From contig NZ_JACHHW010000008.1 of NCBI RefSeq assembly GCF_014202945.1, forward strand, positions 1-64,000: a stretch of 64,000 nucleotides of DNA. The letters are read 5' to 3'. Positions 34,725-45,623 of this stretch are shown here, piece by piece (position 1 is the stretch's first letter; the number at the start of each line of letters is the position of its first letter). A model generated the notes under the pieces. It was not told the DNA's origin. It saw nothing but the letters and a program-made list of their open reading frames with translations, and did not search any database. The translations under genes and the position numbers were made by a program. Origin of the DNA: Zhongshania antarctica. Its GTDB lineage: Bacteria > Pseudomonadota > Gammaproteobacteria > Pseudomonadales > Spongiibacteraceae.

Positions 34725-35847
34725 CGCTCTGTCCCAGTTGATGATTGTTTGCCCAACGGTATTTTACATGTTGGAGAAATTTTGTGTTCCATGAGCGGTG
34801 TGCTTGGCCGCTGTCTTGCCAGAATAATATAAATTCGGCGATTTGTGCTTTGGCAAATTCGGGGTCGATACGGGCCATGCGCAAAATATCGAAGACTGAA
34901 TCATTGGGCTGCCAGTTGCCGGGAATTGGCGCGATGACGTTTTCATTGCTGACGGCATTGGTATAGCGCGCCCATTGCAGGCGAATATGCTGTATAAAGC
35001 GCGAATTCCAATTGCTGTCGGCGGTGCCGCGCTCTCGCCAGAACAGGGTAAACTCAGGAATGGCGTCTTCAATAAAATTGCGGCTAATACCGTCGCGCTC
35101 GAGAATTTCAAGGGCATCGAGGCTGGGCTTCCAACTGTCGCCAATGGGTTGATTGCGCGACAATTCAATTTTTTGGTACTGCTCTTTTTTCCAGCGGCGA
35201 CTGACATACTGGCTAAATGCACTGTTCCATGAGCTGCGAGTTTCGCCAGTGTCGCGGTAATGGGCGATAAACTCGGGCAACACGGCGTTGATAAACGCGG
35301 GGTCGACCTGATTAAAGCGGGTCAGGTAGTCGATGCCCGCTTGGTCGGGGAGCCAGTCAGCTGCAATTATATTGTTGCCGGGCACTGGGTGGCGAGGATT
35401 GGCAGTATTGGTGTGTTGGTTCACTCTTGTGGTGTTGGCGACCAGCGAGCCCTTGCGTACGGGTTGTTGTATTGTTGCCTGTGGTGTCGCGTGCTCAGTT
35501 CGGGCCGCGGCGGGGCTTGCTTGCACTGCTGGCGCTGCGGATTTGGCTTGGGTAAATGCCAGACGAATATTTTGTGCATTGCTCATTAGGGCTGCGCCGA
35601 TAATAATGAGTCCCTGGTCATTCAGGGTGCGTAGCACTTCTTCAATTTTATCCATGTCCCAAAACGGGAGTTGTTTATTCAGGCGCTGTTTGTCAATGAT
35701 ATACCATTGAATTCCTTGGCTTTCCCGGCTATCGAGCAGGGGTAGCCATTCCGCTAGCAATTGATACAGCAGCGCTGCCTCTAAGCCGAGTGTTGTGGCG
35801 AGGGAGGGGGATACCAATAGTTGGCGTTCTACAAAAGCGGCCGACAT
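34633..35847 (-). CDS. Triple DnaT-domain protein (primosomal, ssDNA-binding)
   Basis: The 404-residue protein opens with a helical domain (SLATTLGLEAALLYQLLAEWLPLL, residues 13-100), similar to the N-terminal part of DnaT-like proteins. A Pro/Ala/Gln-rich linker follows. Three tandem copies of a DnaT-type ssDNA-binding module then start near residues 163, 235 and 306, each with the pattern W-x-P, a helix, FI/FA, EF-x-x-W/Y, a small-x-S-W-N and FxQxVxxRW. It ends with DRSWADEL, typical of DnaT-like C-termini. Known DnaT has one such module. It is divergent from radA and overlaps the P-like gene downstream. Confidence 0.82.
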   Translation of the reverse strand: MSAAFVERQLLVSPSLATTLGLEAALLYQLLAEWLPLLDSRESQGIQWYIIDKQRLNKQLPFWDMDKIEEVLRTLNDQGLIIIGAALMSNAQNIRLAFTQAKSAAPAVQASPAAARTEHATPQATIQQPVRKGSLVANTTRVNQHTNTANPRHPVPGNNIIAADWLPDQAGIDYLTRFNQVDPAFINAVLPEFIAHYRDTGETRSSWNSAFSQYVSRRWKKEQYQKIELSRNQPIGDSWKPSLDALEILERDGISRNFIEDAIPEFTLFWRERGTADSNWNSRFIQHIRLQWARYTNAVSNENVIAPIPGNWQPNDSVFDILRMARIDPEFAKAQIAEFILFWQDSGQAHRSWNTKFLQHVKYRWANNHQLGQSDARQQQASGASKPATGFIAKHTDRSWADEL

Positions 35848-35979
35848 GCTATTTACTCTGTGGATAGCGGGCCATTGTACGGCCTTGTATGGGCTGCTGT
35901 CAGCCCTGTTGTCACCAGCAAATTCTGGACGTTTATCGTCTGATCTTTATCAGTAAGAGGGAGCGATTGCTTCAGTATT

Positions 35980-37347
35980 ATGGCAAAACAAAAAACCGCG
36001 TATGTGTGTGTGGACTGTGGTTCTGACCACAATAAATGGCAGGGCCAGTGTCAGGATTGCGGCGCTTGGAATACCTTGTCGGAGCTGCGTTTAGGGCCGG
36101 CGACGAGTGCCAAAGCAGCGCCAGTGCGGCAAGGTTATGCGGGTGAAGTTGGCGGTGAGGTGCAAATGCTCGCCAATGTCAGTATTGAGGCTTTGCCAAG
36201 GCGCTCCACTGGTTTTGATGAATTTGATCGGGTCTTGGGCGGCGGGCTAGTGCCGGGCTCTGCGGTATTGATCGGTGGGCATCCGGGGGCGGGCAAAAGT
36301 ACGCTGCTCTTGCAAGTTCTGTGTCGTTTGGCGAATCAATGCGAATGCCTTTATGTGACTGGCGAAGAGTCGCTGCCGCAGATTGCGATGCGGGCTCAGC
36401 GTCTGAATTTAAGTGCCGACACCCTAAAGTTGTGTTCGGAAACCAGTCTCGAGTTGATTTTGGCCCAGGCGATGGCAAATAAGCCTGCAATTCTGGTGGT
36501 GGATTCCATCCAGGTTTTACACAGCGAGCAGGTTAGTTCGGCGCCCGGCAGTGTTTCACAGGTGCGAGAGTGCGCTGCGGCGCTCACCCGCTTCGCCAAG
36601 CAGACTGGCACGGTACTGTTGATGGTTGGTCATGTGACCAAGGATGGCGGTTTGGCTGGCCCCAAGGTACTTGAGCATATTATTGATTGCTCGATCATGC
36701 TTGAGGGCAGCAGTGATAGTCGCTATCGCACCTTGCGCGGCAGTAAAAACCGCTTTGGCGCGGTGAATGAGCTGGGCGTGTTTGCCATGACGGAGTTGGG
36801 TCTTAAAGAAGTTAAGAACCCGTCTGCGATCTTTCTTAATCGCGGTGATGTGGTGTCGTCGGGCAGTACCGTGATGGTGGTGTGGGAGGGTACGCGGCCG
36901 CTCTTAGTTGAGATTCAGGCGCTGGTCGATAGCTCTGGATTTGGGAATCCGCGACGGGTGGCGGTGGGTTTAGAGCAAAACCGTTTGGCGATGTTGTTGG
37001 CGGTGTTGCATCGTCACGGCGGCTTACAGGTAGGCGATCAGGACGTGTTTGTGAATGTGGTGGGTGGCGTTAAAGTGCTGGAAACCGGTTCGGACTTGGC
37101 CTTGTTGTTTGCCATTGTGTCGAGCTTTCGGGATCGCCCTTTGCCTGAAGACCTGGTGGTCTTTGGTGAAGTTGGTCTGTCGGGGGAGATTCGTCCGGTG
37201 CCCAGCGGCCAGGAACGACTCCAAGAGGCCCGCAAGCACGGCTTTCGCCGGGCTATTGTGCCTCACGGTAATGCGCCGCGGGGTGACTCGGTCGGCATGG
37301 AAGTAGTGGGGGTGAAAACTCTCGCTGAAGCGCTGGAGGCCATTTAG
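35980..37347 (+). CDS. radA: DNA repair protein RadA (branch-migration helicase)
   Basis: A RecA-like protein that helps process recombination intermediates. The 455 residues have an N-terminal zinc finger (CVDCGSDHNKWQGQCQDCGAWNTL), Walker A GGHPGAGKSTLL, the RadA signature KNRFGAVNELGVF and a C-terminal Lon-like domain (VGLSGEIRPVPSGQERLQEARKHGF). Length is normal. GAGGGAG is 17 bases upstream of the ATG, farther than usual. Convergent with mrcA and separated by 29 bases. Confidence 0.96.
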   Translation: MAKQKTAYVCVDCGSDHNKWQGQCQDCGAWNTLSELRLGPATSAKAAPVRQGYAGEVGGEVQMLANVSIEALPRRSTGFDEFDRVLGGGLVPGSAVLIGGHPGAGKSTLLLQVLCRLANQCECLYVTGEESLPQIAMRAQRLNLSADTLKLCSETSLELILAQAMANKPAILVVDSIQVLHSEQVSSAPGSVSQVRECAAALTRFAKQTGTVLLMVGHVTKDGGLAGPKVLEHIIDCSIMLEGSSDSRYRTLRGSKNRFGAVNELGVFAMTELGLKEVKNPSAIFLNRGDVVSSGSTVMVVWEGTRPLLVEIQALVDSSGFGNPRRVAVGLEQNRLAMLLAVLHRHGGLQVGDQDVFVNVVGGVKVLETGSDLALLFAIVSSFRDRPLPEDLVVFGEVGLSGEIRPVPSGQERLQEARKHGFRRAIVPHGNAPRGDSVGMEVVGVKTLAEALEAI

Positions 37348-37376
37348 GCCGCCAGGCTTTGGTCAATGTATTATGC

Positions 37377-39845
37377 TTAGAATATTTCTATGGGATCGTC
37401 GCCAGCATTGCTGCCGTAGGGGCTTTGGGGTTGGTTGAATCCCTCACTGGGCGCATTGTCGCTGCGGAAGTATTCAAATATGGCATTGCTCTGGCCGGGC
37501 TGGGCGAGGTTGCCGGTATCTGGGTCAATTCTTACCGAGATGACGTTGTCCGGTTGCTTTAAGTGGCGCTCGGGTTTGTTCTTGAGCGCTTCTTTCATGT
37601 AATCAATCCAGATTGGCAGGGCGACTGAGCCACCGTACTCGCGGCGGCCAAGATTGTTGTTTTGGTCAAAGCCTACCCAAGTTGATGTCACAATCCCGCC
37701 GCTGTAGCCCGAGAACCACGCATCGGTAGGGCCGTTGGTGGTGCCGGTTTTACCCGCTGCGTCGCTGCGCTTTAGCACTAGTGCTTTGCGGCCGGTTCCT
37801 CGCGTGATGACGTCTTGTAAAATACTGTCGATCAGATAGGCGACGTCTTCGCTGAGTACGCGCTTGGCGTAGTTGACTTTAGGTGCCTCGCTACTGTCAT
37901 TGATGATGTCGTCGAGGGTATCGGCTTCCATTGGGTGGTGAGGATTTAGCAGGTCGCCATCTTCGTCGGTGCTGCAGTTGCGGCAGACGATATCGGGTTC
38001 GGCGCGATAGAGGGTGTTGCCGTCGCGGTCAATAATGCGATCGATAATATAGGGTTTTACTTTGTAACCGCCGTTGGCAAACACCGCGTAGCCGCTAACA
38101 ATATCCAGTGGCGTTAGCGAATGGCTGCCCAGAGCGAGTGAAAGGTCTCTTGGTAGCTTGCTGGGGTCAAAGCCGAAGCGGGCTATATAGTCGATGGCTT
38201 TGCCGATGCCGAGGTCTCTGAGTACCCTGATAGATACCAAGTTACGGGACATATACAGTGCTTTACGCAGGCGCATAGGGCCATTGAACGTGCCGTTGTC
38301 ATTGCTGGGGCGCCAAGTGTCGCCGAGCCCGCTGTCCTCAAAGACGATGGGTGCGTCATTAATAATGGTGGCTGGGGTGAAGCCGTTATCGAGGGCGGCG
38401 GTGTAGATAAACGGTTTGAAATTGGAGCCCGGTTGGCGCTCTGCTTGGGTGACGCGGTTAAACGCGCTTTTTTGATAGTTGTAGCCGCCCACTAAGCTAA
38501 GTATGGCGCCGCTATCGGCATTTAGAGACACCAGTGCGCCCTGGATTTTCGGTAGCTGGGATAGCTCCCAATGGCGCGGTTCGTCCTGGCTCATGCGCAC
38601 GCGAATAACATCGCCGGCCGCGAGCAAGTCACTCGCCGTTTCTGGGGCGTAGCTGACCCTGTCTTCACTAATATAGCGAATTGTACCCTCTAGGCCATGG
38701 GCCCAATCCAGGGTCGTTTGGTCGCCAGTGGAGAGCAGTAAGGTGGCGCTTTTCTCGGCCACGCTTAAAACCAGTGCCGGATGCCAGGGCCCAATACTGC
38801 CAATTTCCTCTAATTTTTGGATTAGACGCTGGCGCTGCTCATCATCGATGCCTTTGCTGAGATTCCAGTGTCGCTCTGCGCCACGGTAGCCATGGCGGGT
38901 GTCATATTCGATCACGCCGTCGAGGAGGGCGTTATTTGCCGAGTTTTGTAGTCGGCTATCGACGGTGGTAATGACCGTGAAGCCATCTTCATAGGCGGTT
39001 CGGCCGTAGCGCTCGAGCATGTGCAGGCGCACCATCTCTGAAACGTAAGGGGCATCGACATCGAGCTGGGTGCCGTAGGCCTTGGCGCTGATGGGTTCGG
39101 TAATGGCTGTTTCGTAATCCGCTTGGGTAATATAGCCAAGGCTAAGCATGCGGCCCAATATCCAGTTGCGGCGTATTTTGGCGCGATTGGGGTTGGCGAC
39201 GGGGTTGTAGGCTGACGGTGCTTTGGGGAGCCCAGCGATCATGGCCATTTGCGCGAGATTGAGCTCTTTTATGGGTTTTCCGTAATAGACTTGGCCAGCA
39301 GCTTCGATACCATAGGCGTGGTTACCGAGGAAAATCTTGTTTAGGTAAAGCTCGAGAATGTCGCCCTTGCTGAGTGCACGCTCTATTTCGATGGCCAGGA
39401 AAATTTCGGTGAATTTCCGTGTAAAAGTGCGCTCTTGGCTGAGGAAGTAGTTTTTGGCCACCTGCATGGTGATGGTCGAGCCGCCCGATTGAATGCTGCC
39501 ACTGGTGATTAATTGCGATGCCGCACGCAGCAAGCTAGTGATGTCGACACCGTGGTGGAGATAGAAACGGTCGTCTTCGGCGGCGAGAAAGGCTTTGATA
39601 AAGAGCTCTGGAACTTCTTGGAAGCTGATGGGGGAGCGGCGTTTCTCACCAAATTCTCCCAGCAACTTGCCGTCAGAGCTGTATATCCGTAGTGGCGTTT
39701 GCAGTTGTATGTCTTTTAACGCCTCGACGGATGGCAATTTAGGACTAATATAAAGGAATGCAGCGGCGAAAATCATCACGGCGCCGCAGCTGGCGAGAAT
39801 GCCTAGGCCGATGAAAAGGCGGAGAACTCGGGTCTTGCTTGGCAT
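37377..39845 (-). CDS. mrcA: Penicillin-binding protein 1A (bifunctional glycosyltransferase/transpeptidase)
   Basis: An 822-residue peptidoglycan polymerase and crosslinker anchored by an N-terminal membrane helix. The glycosyltransferase domain has AAEDDRFYLHHGVD (catalytic Glu90), GGSTITMQVAKNYFLS and ELYLNKIFLGNHAYGIEAA. The transpeptidase domain has SxxK (GSNFKPFIYTAAL), SxN (SRNLVSIRVL) and KTGT (AGKTGTTNGPTDAWF). It is divergent from pilM, the standard pseudomonad order (ponA-pilM). The C-terminal tail after about residue 770 is polar and proline/glycine-rich. CAGGA precedes the ATG. Confidence 0.97.
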   Translation of the reverse strand: MPSKTRVLRLFIGLGILASCGAVMIFAAAFLYISPKLPSVEALKDIQLQTPLRIYSSDGKLLGEFGEKRRSPISFQEVPELFIKAFLAAEDDRFYLHHGVDITSLLRAASQLITSGSIQSGGSTITMQVAKNYFLSQERTFTRKFTEIFLAIEIERALSKGDILELYLNKIFLGNHAYGIEAAGQVYYGKPIKELNLAQMAMIAGLPKAPSAYNPVANPNRAKIRRNWILGRMLSLGYITQADYETAITEPISAKAYGTQLDVDAPYVSEMVRLHMLERYGRTAYEDGFTVITTVDSRLQNSANNALLDGVIEYDTRHGYRGAERHWNLSKGIDDEQRQRLIQKLEEIGSIGPWHPALVLSVAEKSATLLLSTGDQTTLDWAHGLEGTIRYISEDRVSYAPETASDLLAAGDVIRVRMSQDEPRHWELSQLPKIQGALVSLNADSGAILSLVGGYNYQKSAFNRVTQAERQPGSNFKPFIYTAALDNGFTPATIINDAPIVFEDSGLGDTWRPSNDNGTFNGPMRLRKALYMSRNLVSIRVLRDLGIGKAIDYIARFGFDPSKLPRDLSLALGSHSLTPLDIVSGYAVFANGGYKVKPYIIDRIIDRDGNTLYRAEPDIVCRNCSTDEDGDLLNPHHPMEADTLDDIINDSSEAPKVNYAKRVLSEDVAYLIDSILQDVITRGTGRKALVLKRSDAAGKTGTTNGPTDAWFSGYSGGIVTSTWVGFDQNNNLGRREYGGSVALPIWIDYMKEALKNKPERHLKQPDNVISVRIDPDTGNLAQPGQSNAIFEYFRSDNAPSEGFNQPQSPYGSNAGDDPIEIF

Positions 39846-39988
39846 ATTTGTCCTGTAAATTGAGATGTCGGTAGAAAATCGAAGACTAGGATAACTAAAA
39901 CTGTGACATTATCGGCGTCTTTTTTTCATAACTATTTGCGCATTGGTATACACTGGTATTTAATCTTGTATATAAAAGTGCGCTCTAA

Positions 39989-41082
<1,094 letters not shown>

Positions 41083-41083
<1 letters not shown>

Positions 41084-41643
41084 TGGCAACGATTAACTTA
41101 TTGCCTTGGCGCGAGGAGCGTCGCGAGCTGATTAAACAGCAGTTCCTCGTGGTACTCGGGGGTGTGGCCGTGTTGGGGGCGCTGTTGATTTTGCTTGCCA
41201 TGTCGATTGTGAATGGTGCAATCAGTGGTCAGGAAGCGCGCAATAATTATATGCAGGCCCAGATAACTAAAATTAATAAGGAAGTGGCCGAGATTAGCGA
41301 ACTTGAAAAGCGCCGCCAGCAATTACTCGACCGAATGACGATTATCCAAGATTTACAGGGCACTAGGCCGTTAATCGTGCGGGTCTTTGATGAAATGGTG
41401 AGAACCCTGCCCGATGGCTTGTTTTACACCTCGGTGGTTCGGCGTGACAAGCAGGTAAATGTGGAAGGCATCGCCGAGTCGAATAATAGAGTATCCAGCT
41501 TAATGCGTAAATTAGACGGCTCACCTTGGTTTGCCGATCCGAATTTGACCGCGGTGAGTGCGGCTTCAGCCTACGGCGATCAATCCAGTAGTTTCAAATT
41601 GTCTTTCCAGATCAGTGCGCCTGCGCCTGATGATGAGAAGTAG
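41083..41643 (+). CDS. pilN: Type IV pilus assembly protein PilN
   Basis: The N-terminal INLLPWREERRELIKQQF motif that binds PilM is followed by one transmembrane helix (VLGGVAVLGALLILLAMSI), a coiled-coil (ITKINKEVAEISELEKRRQQLLDRM) and a periplasmic domain. At 186 residues it has the family length. It pairs with PilO across the inner membrane. The start overlaps the pilM stop (TAATG). Confidence 0.96.
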
Positions 41644-41655
41644 GGAGCGATAGCT

Positions 41656-42276
41656 GTGGCGGAGTGGCAAGAGTTAGTCGAAGAAGTAAAAAGCTTCGAC
41701 CTCGGTGATCTAAATGTTGAGAATATTGGTGCCTGGCCATTATTGGTGAGGGCAGCGGTATGGCTTGGGGTTTTTGTGTTGTGCTTGGCGGGTGGCTATT
41801 TTTATGTGATTGCAGATTTGCGCGTCAAGCTGTCGGGCGTTGAAGCCAAGGAAATTCAGTTAAAGCAAGACTTTGAGAAAAAGGCATTCAAAGCAGCGAA
41901 ACTGATCCCGCTGAAAAAGCAGATGGAGGAGATGGAGGAGTCTTTTGGTATTTTACTTAGCCAGTTGCCAGTCGACACCGAAGTGCCAGGCCTCTTAGAA
42001 GACATGACCGAGAAAGCGGTTTCTAATGGTTTGGAAATCAGCAGTATTCAGCTTCAGGCTGAGCGGGTTCAGGAATTCTATGTGGAGCTGCCAATTGCAA
42101 TCAAGGTTAGTGGCAGTTACCACGATTTGGCGGCTTTTGTGAGCGGTATCGCCGGTCTGCCGCGAATAGTCACCTTGCACGACTATACGATTAGCTCTAA
42201 TAAAGAGCAAAGTCAGCAAGCGATGTCGATTACGGCTAAGACTTATCGTTATAAAGACACGGAGGCGGGTTCATGA
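41656..42276 (+). CDS. pilO: Type IV pilus assembly protein PilO
   Basis: The 206-residue inner-membrane protein has a short N-terminal segment, a helix (PLLVRAAVWLGVFVLCLAGGYFYVI), a coiled-coil (VEAKEIQLKQDFEKKAFKAAKLIPLKKQMEEMEES) and a periplasmic ferredoxin-like domain (ISSIQLQAERVQEFYVELPIAIKVSGSYHDLAAFVSG). It forms heterodimers with PilN and binds PilP. The GTG start at 41656 is preceded by AGGGAG and follows pilN after 12 bases. It overlaps pilP by four bases. Confidence 0.95.
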   Translation: MAEWQELVEEVKSFDLGDLNVENIGAWPLLVRAAVWLGVFVLCLAGGYFYVIADLRVKLSGVEAKEIQLKQDFEKKAFKAAKLIPLKKQMEEMEESFGILLSQLPVDTEVPGLLEDMTEKAVSNGLEISSIQLQAERVQEFYVELPIAIKVSGSYHDLAAFVSGIAGLPRIVTLHDYTISSNKEQSQQAMSITAKTYRYKDTEAGS

Positions 42277-42800
42277 TGAAACGCGTTTCCCTTATCGCCA
42301 GTTTTGCGCTGGTGTTGACCGCTTGCGGTGGTGGCGCTGAGTTTGCCGATCTTGACGCCTTTGTCGCCGCGAAGCGGGCGGCGCCATCCGGACAAATTCC
42401 ACCGATTCCTGCTCTCAAAGCTTACCGCGCGTTTAGCTATTCGGCGTCTGGTCTGCGGGGCCCTTTTAATCGCCCGGTCGATGTTAAAGAAATTGCACGA
42501 CTTGAAGCGGCTAGCAGTGTTAAACCCGACACCAAGCGCGAGAAAGAATATTTAGAACAGTACTCACTAGACTCCTTGACAGTGGTGGGGACGGTGCGCT
42601 TGAGCGGGAAGTTGTGGGCGTTAGTAAAAGACGCCGATGGCGGTGTGCATCGTGTTAAAGAAAGCAATTACCTAGGCCGGAATTACGGCAAAATTATTGA
42701 GGTTGCAGAGAACTACCTGACGGTTATTGAGATTGTCTCCACCGGCGGGGATGGCTGGGTTGAACGGCCGCGCTCCCTTGAACTGAAAGTCCGTAACTAA
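42273..42800 (+). CDS. pilP: Type IV pilus lipoprotein PilP
   Basis: The 175-residue inner-membrane lipoprotein has a signal peptide ending in a lipobox (VLTACGGG, Cys18). A proline-rich linker (PSGQIPPIPALKAYRAFSYSASGLRGPF) is followed by the beta-domain (LDSLTVVGTVRLSGKLWALVKDADGGVHRVKESNYLGRNYGKII). It connects PilNO to the PilQ secretin. GGAGGCGGG precedes the ATG, which overlaps the pilO stop. Confidence 0.96.
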   Translation: MMKRVSLIASFALVLTACGGGAEFADLDAFVAAKRAAPSGQIPPIPALKAYRAFSYSASGLRGPFNRPVDVKEIARLEAASSVKPDTKREKEYLEQYSLDSLTVVGTVRLSGKLWALVKDADGGVHRVKESNYLGRNYGKIIEVAENYLTVIEIVSTGGDGWVERPRSLELKVRN

Positions 42801-42823
42801 GAATTCGATTGGCGGAGAAGTAG

Positions 42824-45025
42824 ATGAATACCCGAAAGCAAATGCAATGCGCAGTGCAGAGCAAGCGCGCTGGTGGCGCGACCACAAATATGGGGCGACA
42901 GATCCTAGGTGGGGTGTGTTTGTTGTTGGCGTCGATAGCCGCTTCAGCAGCCAACTTGACGGATGTGCAGTTTAATTCGCTTCAGGGCGGTAGCTTTGAG
43001 GCGCGCTTTACCTTTGATGGCCCCGCGCCAGAAGTAAAGGGCTATACCATTGAGAAGCCCGCCCGAATTGCGCTGGATTTAGTTGCGACGGGTAATAAAT
43101 TGTCTCAGAAGAAGTTCCCCTTGGCCTACGACAATGCCAGCAGTGCCGTGGTGTTAGAGGGCCGGGGCAGAACTCGGGTCGTGTTGAATTTGGTGAAGCT
43201 GGCGTCGTATCAGACGCGAGCGGAAGGCAATGTGCTCATCGTTGAGGTTGGTAGCGGTGGCGGTCAGGCCTACCTGAAAGAGAAGTACAATAGCCCGTTA
43301 GTCTCGTCGGCCAAAGTGGTGGCGCCGGCGGCAAATAATATAACCGATCTTGATTTCCGTCGTGGCGATAAGGGTGAGGGCCGCTTGGTGATTCAGTTGG
43401 CTGATGCCAAGGCTGATATCAATGTCTATGTTGAAGGATCTAAAATCAAAGTGGATTTTGGTGGTGTTAACTTGCCCGCCAGCTTACAGCGCCGCTTTGA
43501 TGTCGTTGATTTTGCAACCCCGGTGAAATCGATTGAAGCGCGCATGGGCGAGAAGGGTGCGAAATTGGCCATTGAAGCTCAGGGTGAATACGACTACCTT
43601 GCTTATCAAACTGATACTGAATACGTCGTAAGCGTTAAGCCATTAACAAAGAAAGAAGTGGCTGATCGCCGTCGTGAGTTCGCGTATGTTGGCGAGAAGC
43701 TGTCGCTGAACTTTCAAGATATTGAAGTCCGCTCCGTACTGCAGTTGATTGCTGACTTTACTGAGCTGAACTTGGTTGCCAGTGATACGGTTAAGGGCAA
43801 CATCACGCTGCGTCTGCAAAATGTACCTTGGGATCAAGCGCTTGAATTAGTGCTAAAGACTAAGGGCTTAGATAAGCGTCAGGTGGGTAATGTTCTGATG
43901 GTTGCGCCCGCCGCAGAAATATCTGAGCGTGAGCGGCAAGAAATTGAGGCTCAGAAGCAAGTTGAGGAGCTCGCGCCGCTGCAAAGTGAATTTATTCGCG
44001 TGCGCTATGCCGATGCAGCAGAATTATTTAAGTTGTTTGCGCGCAATGGCAATGACAACGGTAATAACAATAGTGGCGGCAGCGATGGACCATCGACAGG
44101 CAGCATTCTATCGCCTCGCGGTTCAGTCATTGTCGACGAACGCACGAATTCACTGCTGATTACTGAAACGGCCGAGCGTTTGGACGAGTTCCGTCGCCTG
44201 ATAGCCCTTATAGATGTCCCGGTACGCCAAGTGCAAATTGAAGCGCGTATTGTTCGCGCCAGCTCAGACTTTGACCGCTCATTAGGGGTTAAGTGGGGCG
44301 GGGCTTATATTAAGCAAGACGGCGATAAGGTGTATTCGGCCAATGGTGATATGGCGAGTGACCAGGCAACTCAGAATAATTACCTGAGTGCCTTGGCTGC
44401 CGGCTCGCCAACGTATACTGCAGTACCGGGTTTGGTTACTGACCTTGGCGTTTCTGGCGCGGCGGGCTCGTTTGCACTGGGCTTTATTAGCCCCGATGTT
44501 TTGTTGAACTTGGAGTTGTCTGCGCTTGAGTCTAAGGGCCGCGGCGAGATCGTATCGCAACCTCGTGTGGTGACGGGTGATAAAGAGCCGGCAATCATTA
44601 AATCGGGTACAGAGATACCCTACCCAGAATCGTCAGCCAGCGGTGAAACTACCATCGCTTTTAAAGAAGCCGTATTGAAGCTGGATGTAACGCCGATTAT
44701 CACGCCAGATGACCGAATTATTATGGATCTGACGATCAATCAGGACACCATTGGCTCGCTGGTCATTTCTACCGGACTGGGTGGTCAGGTGCCGACCATC
44801 GACACCACGGAGCTGAAAACCAGGGTATTGGTGAGTAATGGCGAGACTGTTGTGCTTGGTGGGGTTTATGACCAGATTGACGTGCAATCAGAAACCAAGG
44901 TGCCATTGTTAGGCGATATTCCCTTTTTTGGTCATTTGTTTAAGACCACCACAGTGACTCGTGAGAAGCAGGAGACGTTAATTTTTATTACGCCGCGCAT
45001 TCTTGCCGACAGTTTGGTAGATTGA
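42824..45025 (+). CDS. pilQ: Type IV pilus secretin PilQ
   Basis: The 733-residue outer-membrane secretin has a signal peptide (residues about 20-42, ending SIAASAA), two AMIN domains (TDVQFNSLQGGSFEARFTFDG and ITDLDFRRGDKGEGRLVIQL), N0/N1 domains (LNFQDIEVRSVLQLIADFTELNLV, FIRVRYADAAELFKLF) with an Asn/Gly/Ser-rich insert, and the C-terminal secretin core (SRGEIVSQPRVVTGDKEPAIIKSGTEIPY, NGETVVLGGVY, PLLGDIPFFGHLFKTT). It forms the outer pore for the pilus. The short gap of 23 bases after pilP keeps it in the operon. Confidence 0.97.
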   Translation: MNTRKQMQCAVQSKRAGGATTNMGRQILGGVCLLLASIAASAANLTDVQFNSLQGGSFEARFTFDGPAPEVKGYTIEKPARIALDLVATGNKLSQKKFPLAYDNASSAVVLEGRGRTRVVLNLVKLASYQTRAEGNVLIVEVGSGGGQAYLKEKYNSPLVSSAKVVAPAANNITDLDFRRGDKGEGRLVIQLADAKADINVYVEGSKIKVDFGGVNLPASLQRRFDVVDFATPVKSIEARMGEKGAKLAIEAQGEYDYLAYQTDTEYVVSVKPLTKKEVADRRREFAYVGEKLSLNFQDIEVRSVLQLIADFTELNLVASDTVKGNITLRLQNVPWDQALELVLKTKGLDKRQVGNVLMVAPAAEISERERQEIEAQKQVEELAPLQSEFIRVRYADAAELFKLFARNGNDNGNNNSGGSDGPSTGSILSPRGSVIVDERTNSLLITETAERLDEFRRLIALIDVPVRQVQIEARIVRASSDFDRSLGVKWGGAYIKQDGDKVYSANGDMASDQATQNNYLSALAAGSPTYTAVPGLVTDLGVSGAAGSFALGFISPDVLLNLELSALESKGRGEIVSQPRVVTGDKEPAIIKSGTEIPYPESSASGETTIAFKEAVLKLDVTPIITPDDRIIMDLTINQDTIGSLVISTGLGGQVPTIDTTELKTRVLVSNGETVVLGGVYDQIDVQSETKVPLLGDIPFFGHLFKTTTVTREKQETLIFITPRILADSLVD

Positions 45026-45031
45026 TTGCAG

Positions 45032-45568
45032 ATGATGAAGTCGGGTGCGGTATTTTTAGTTGGGCCAATGGGGGCGGGAAAGAGCACTATTGGCCGCTTG
45101 CTGGCAGAGGCCTTGCGTTTTGAATTCTGCGATGTCGATCGTGAGATAGAGGAGCGTAGTGGCGTTGATATTCCTTGGATCTTCGATATGGAAGGTGAAG
45201 AGGGTTTTCGTGATCGCGAAGAGAGTATGCTGTCTGAATTGAGTGATGGCTCTCAGGTGGTTATATCTACTGGCGGCGGCGCAGTATTACGCAGTGTTAG
45301 TCGTAAGTTGATGGTCGCTAGAGGCACGGTGATTTATCTTAAAACCTCGGTGGAAGAGCAGGTGCGACGTACCGCTCGGGATCGCAAGCGTCCACTGCTG
45401 CAAAATGGTGATCCCGGTACCACGTTGCGCAACTTAATGGCCCTGCGTGAACCTCTCTACGAAGAAATTGCCGATTACACTGTATTAACGGATAATCGCA
45501 CTCCGAAGTCAGTTGTTCAGGAATTGTGCGAGCAGCTTGGCGCCAGCGACCTCAGCGCGCAATATTGA
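45032..45568 (+). CDS. aroK: Shikimate kinase I
   Basis: Phosphorylates shikimate in the aromatic amino-acid pathway. I use the ATG at 45032 ([28 protein letters not shown]); a further ATG at 45035 is possible and a TTG at 45026 is in frame too. The 178 residues include Walker [23 protein letters not shown], the GGG motif STGGGAVLR and the lid Arg region ([11 protein letters not shown]). It begins six bases after the pilQ stop and precedes aroB. Confidence 0.96.
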   Translation: MMKSGAVFLVGPMGAGKSTIGRLLAEALRFEFCDVDREIEERSGVDIPWIFDMEGEEGFRDREESMLSELSDGSQVVISTGGGAVLRSVSRKLMVARGTVIYLKTSVEEQVRRTARDRKRPLLQNGDPGTTLRNLMALREPLYEEIADYTVLTDNRTPKSVVQELCEQLGASDLSAQY

Positions 45569-45623
45569 TATACTAGGTGTCCCGGTCTAGGGGCACTTTA
45601 ATCTTTTCCCGGATATATTATTA

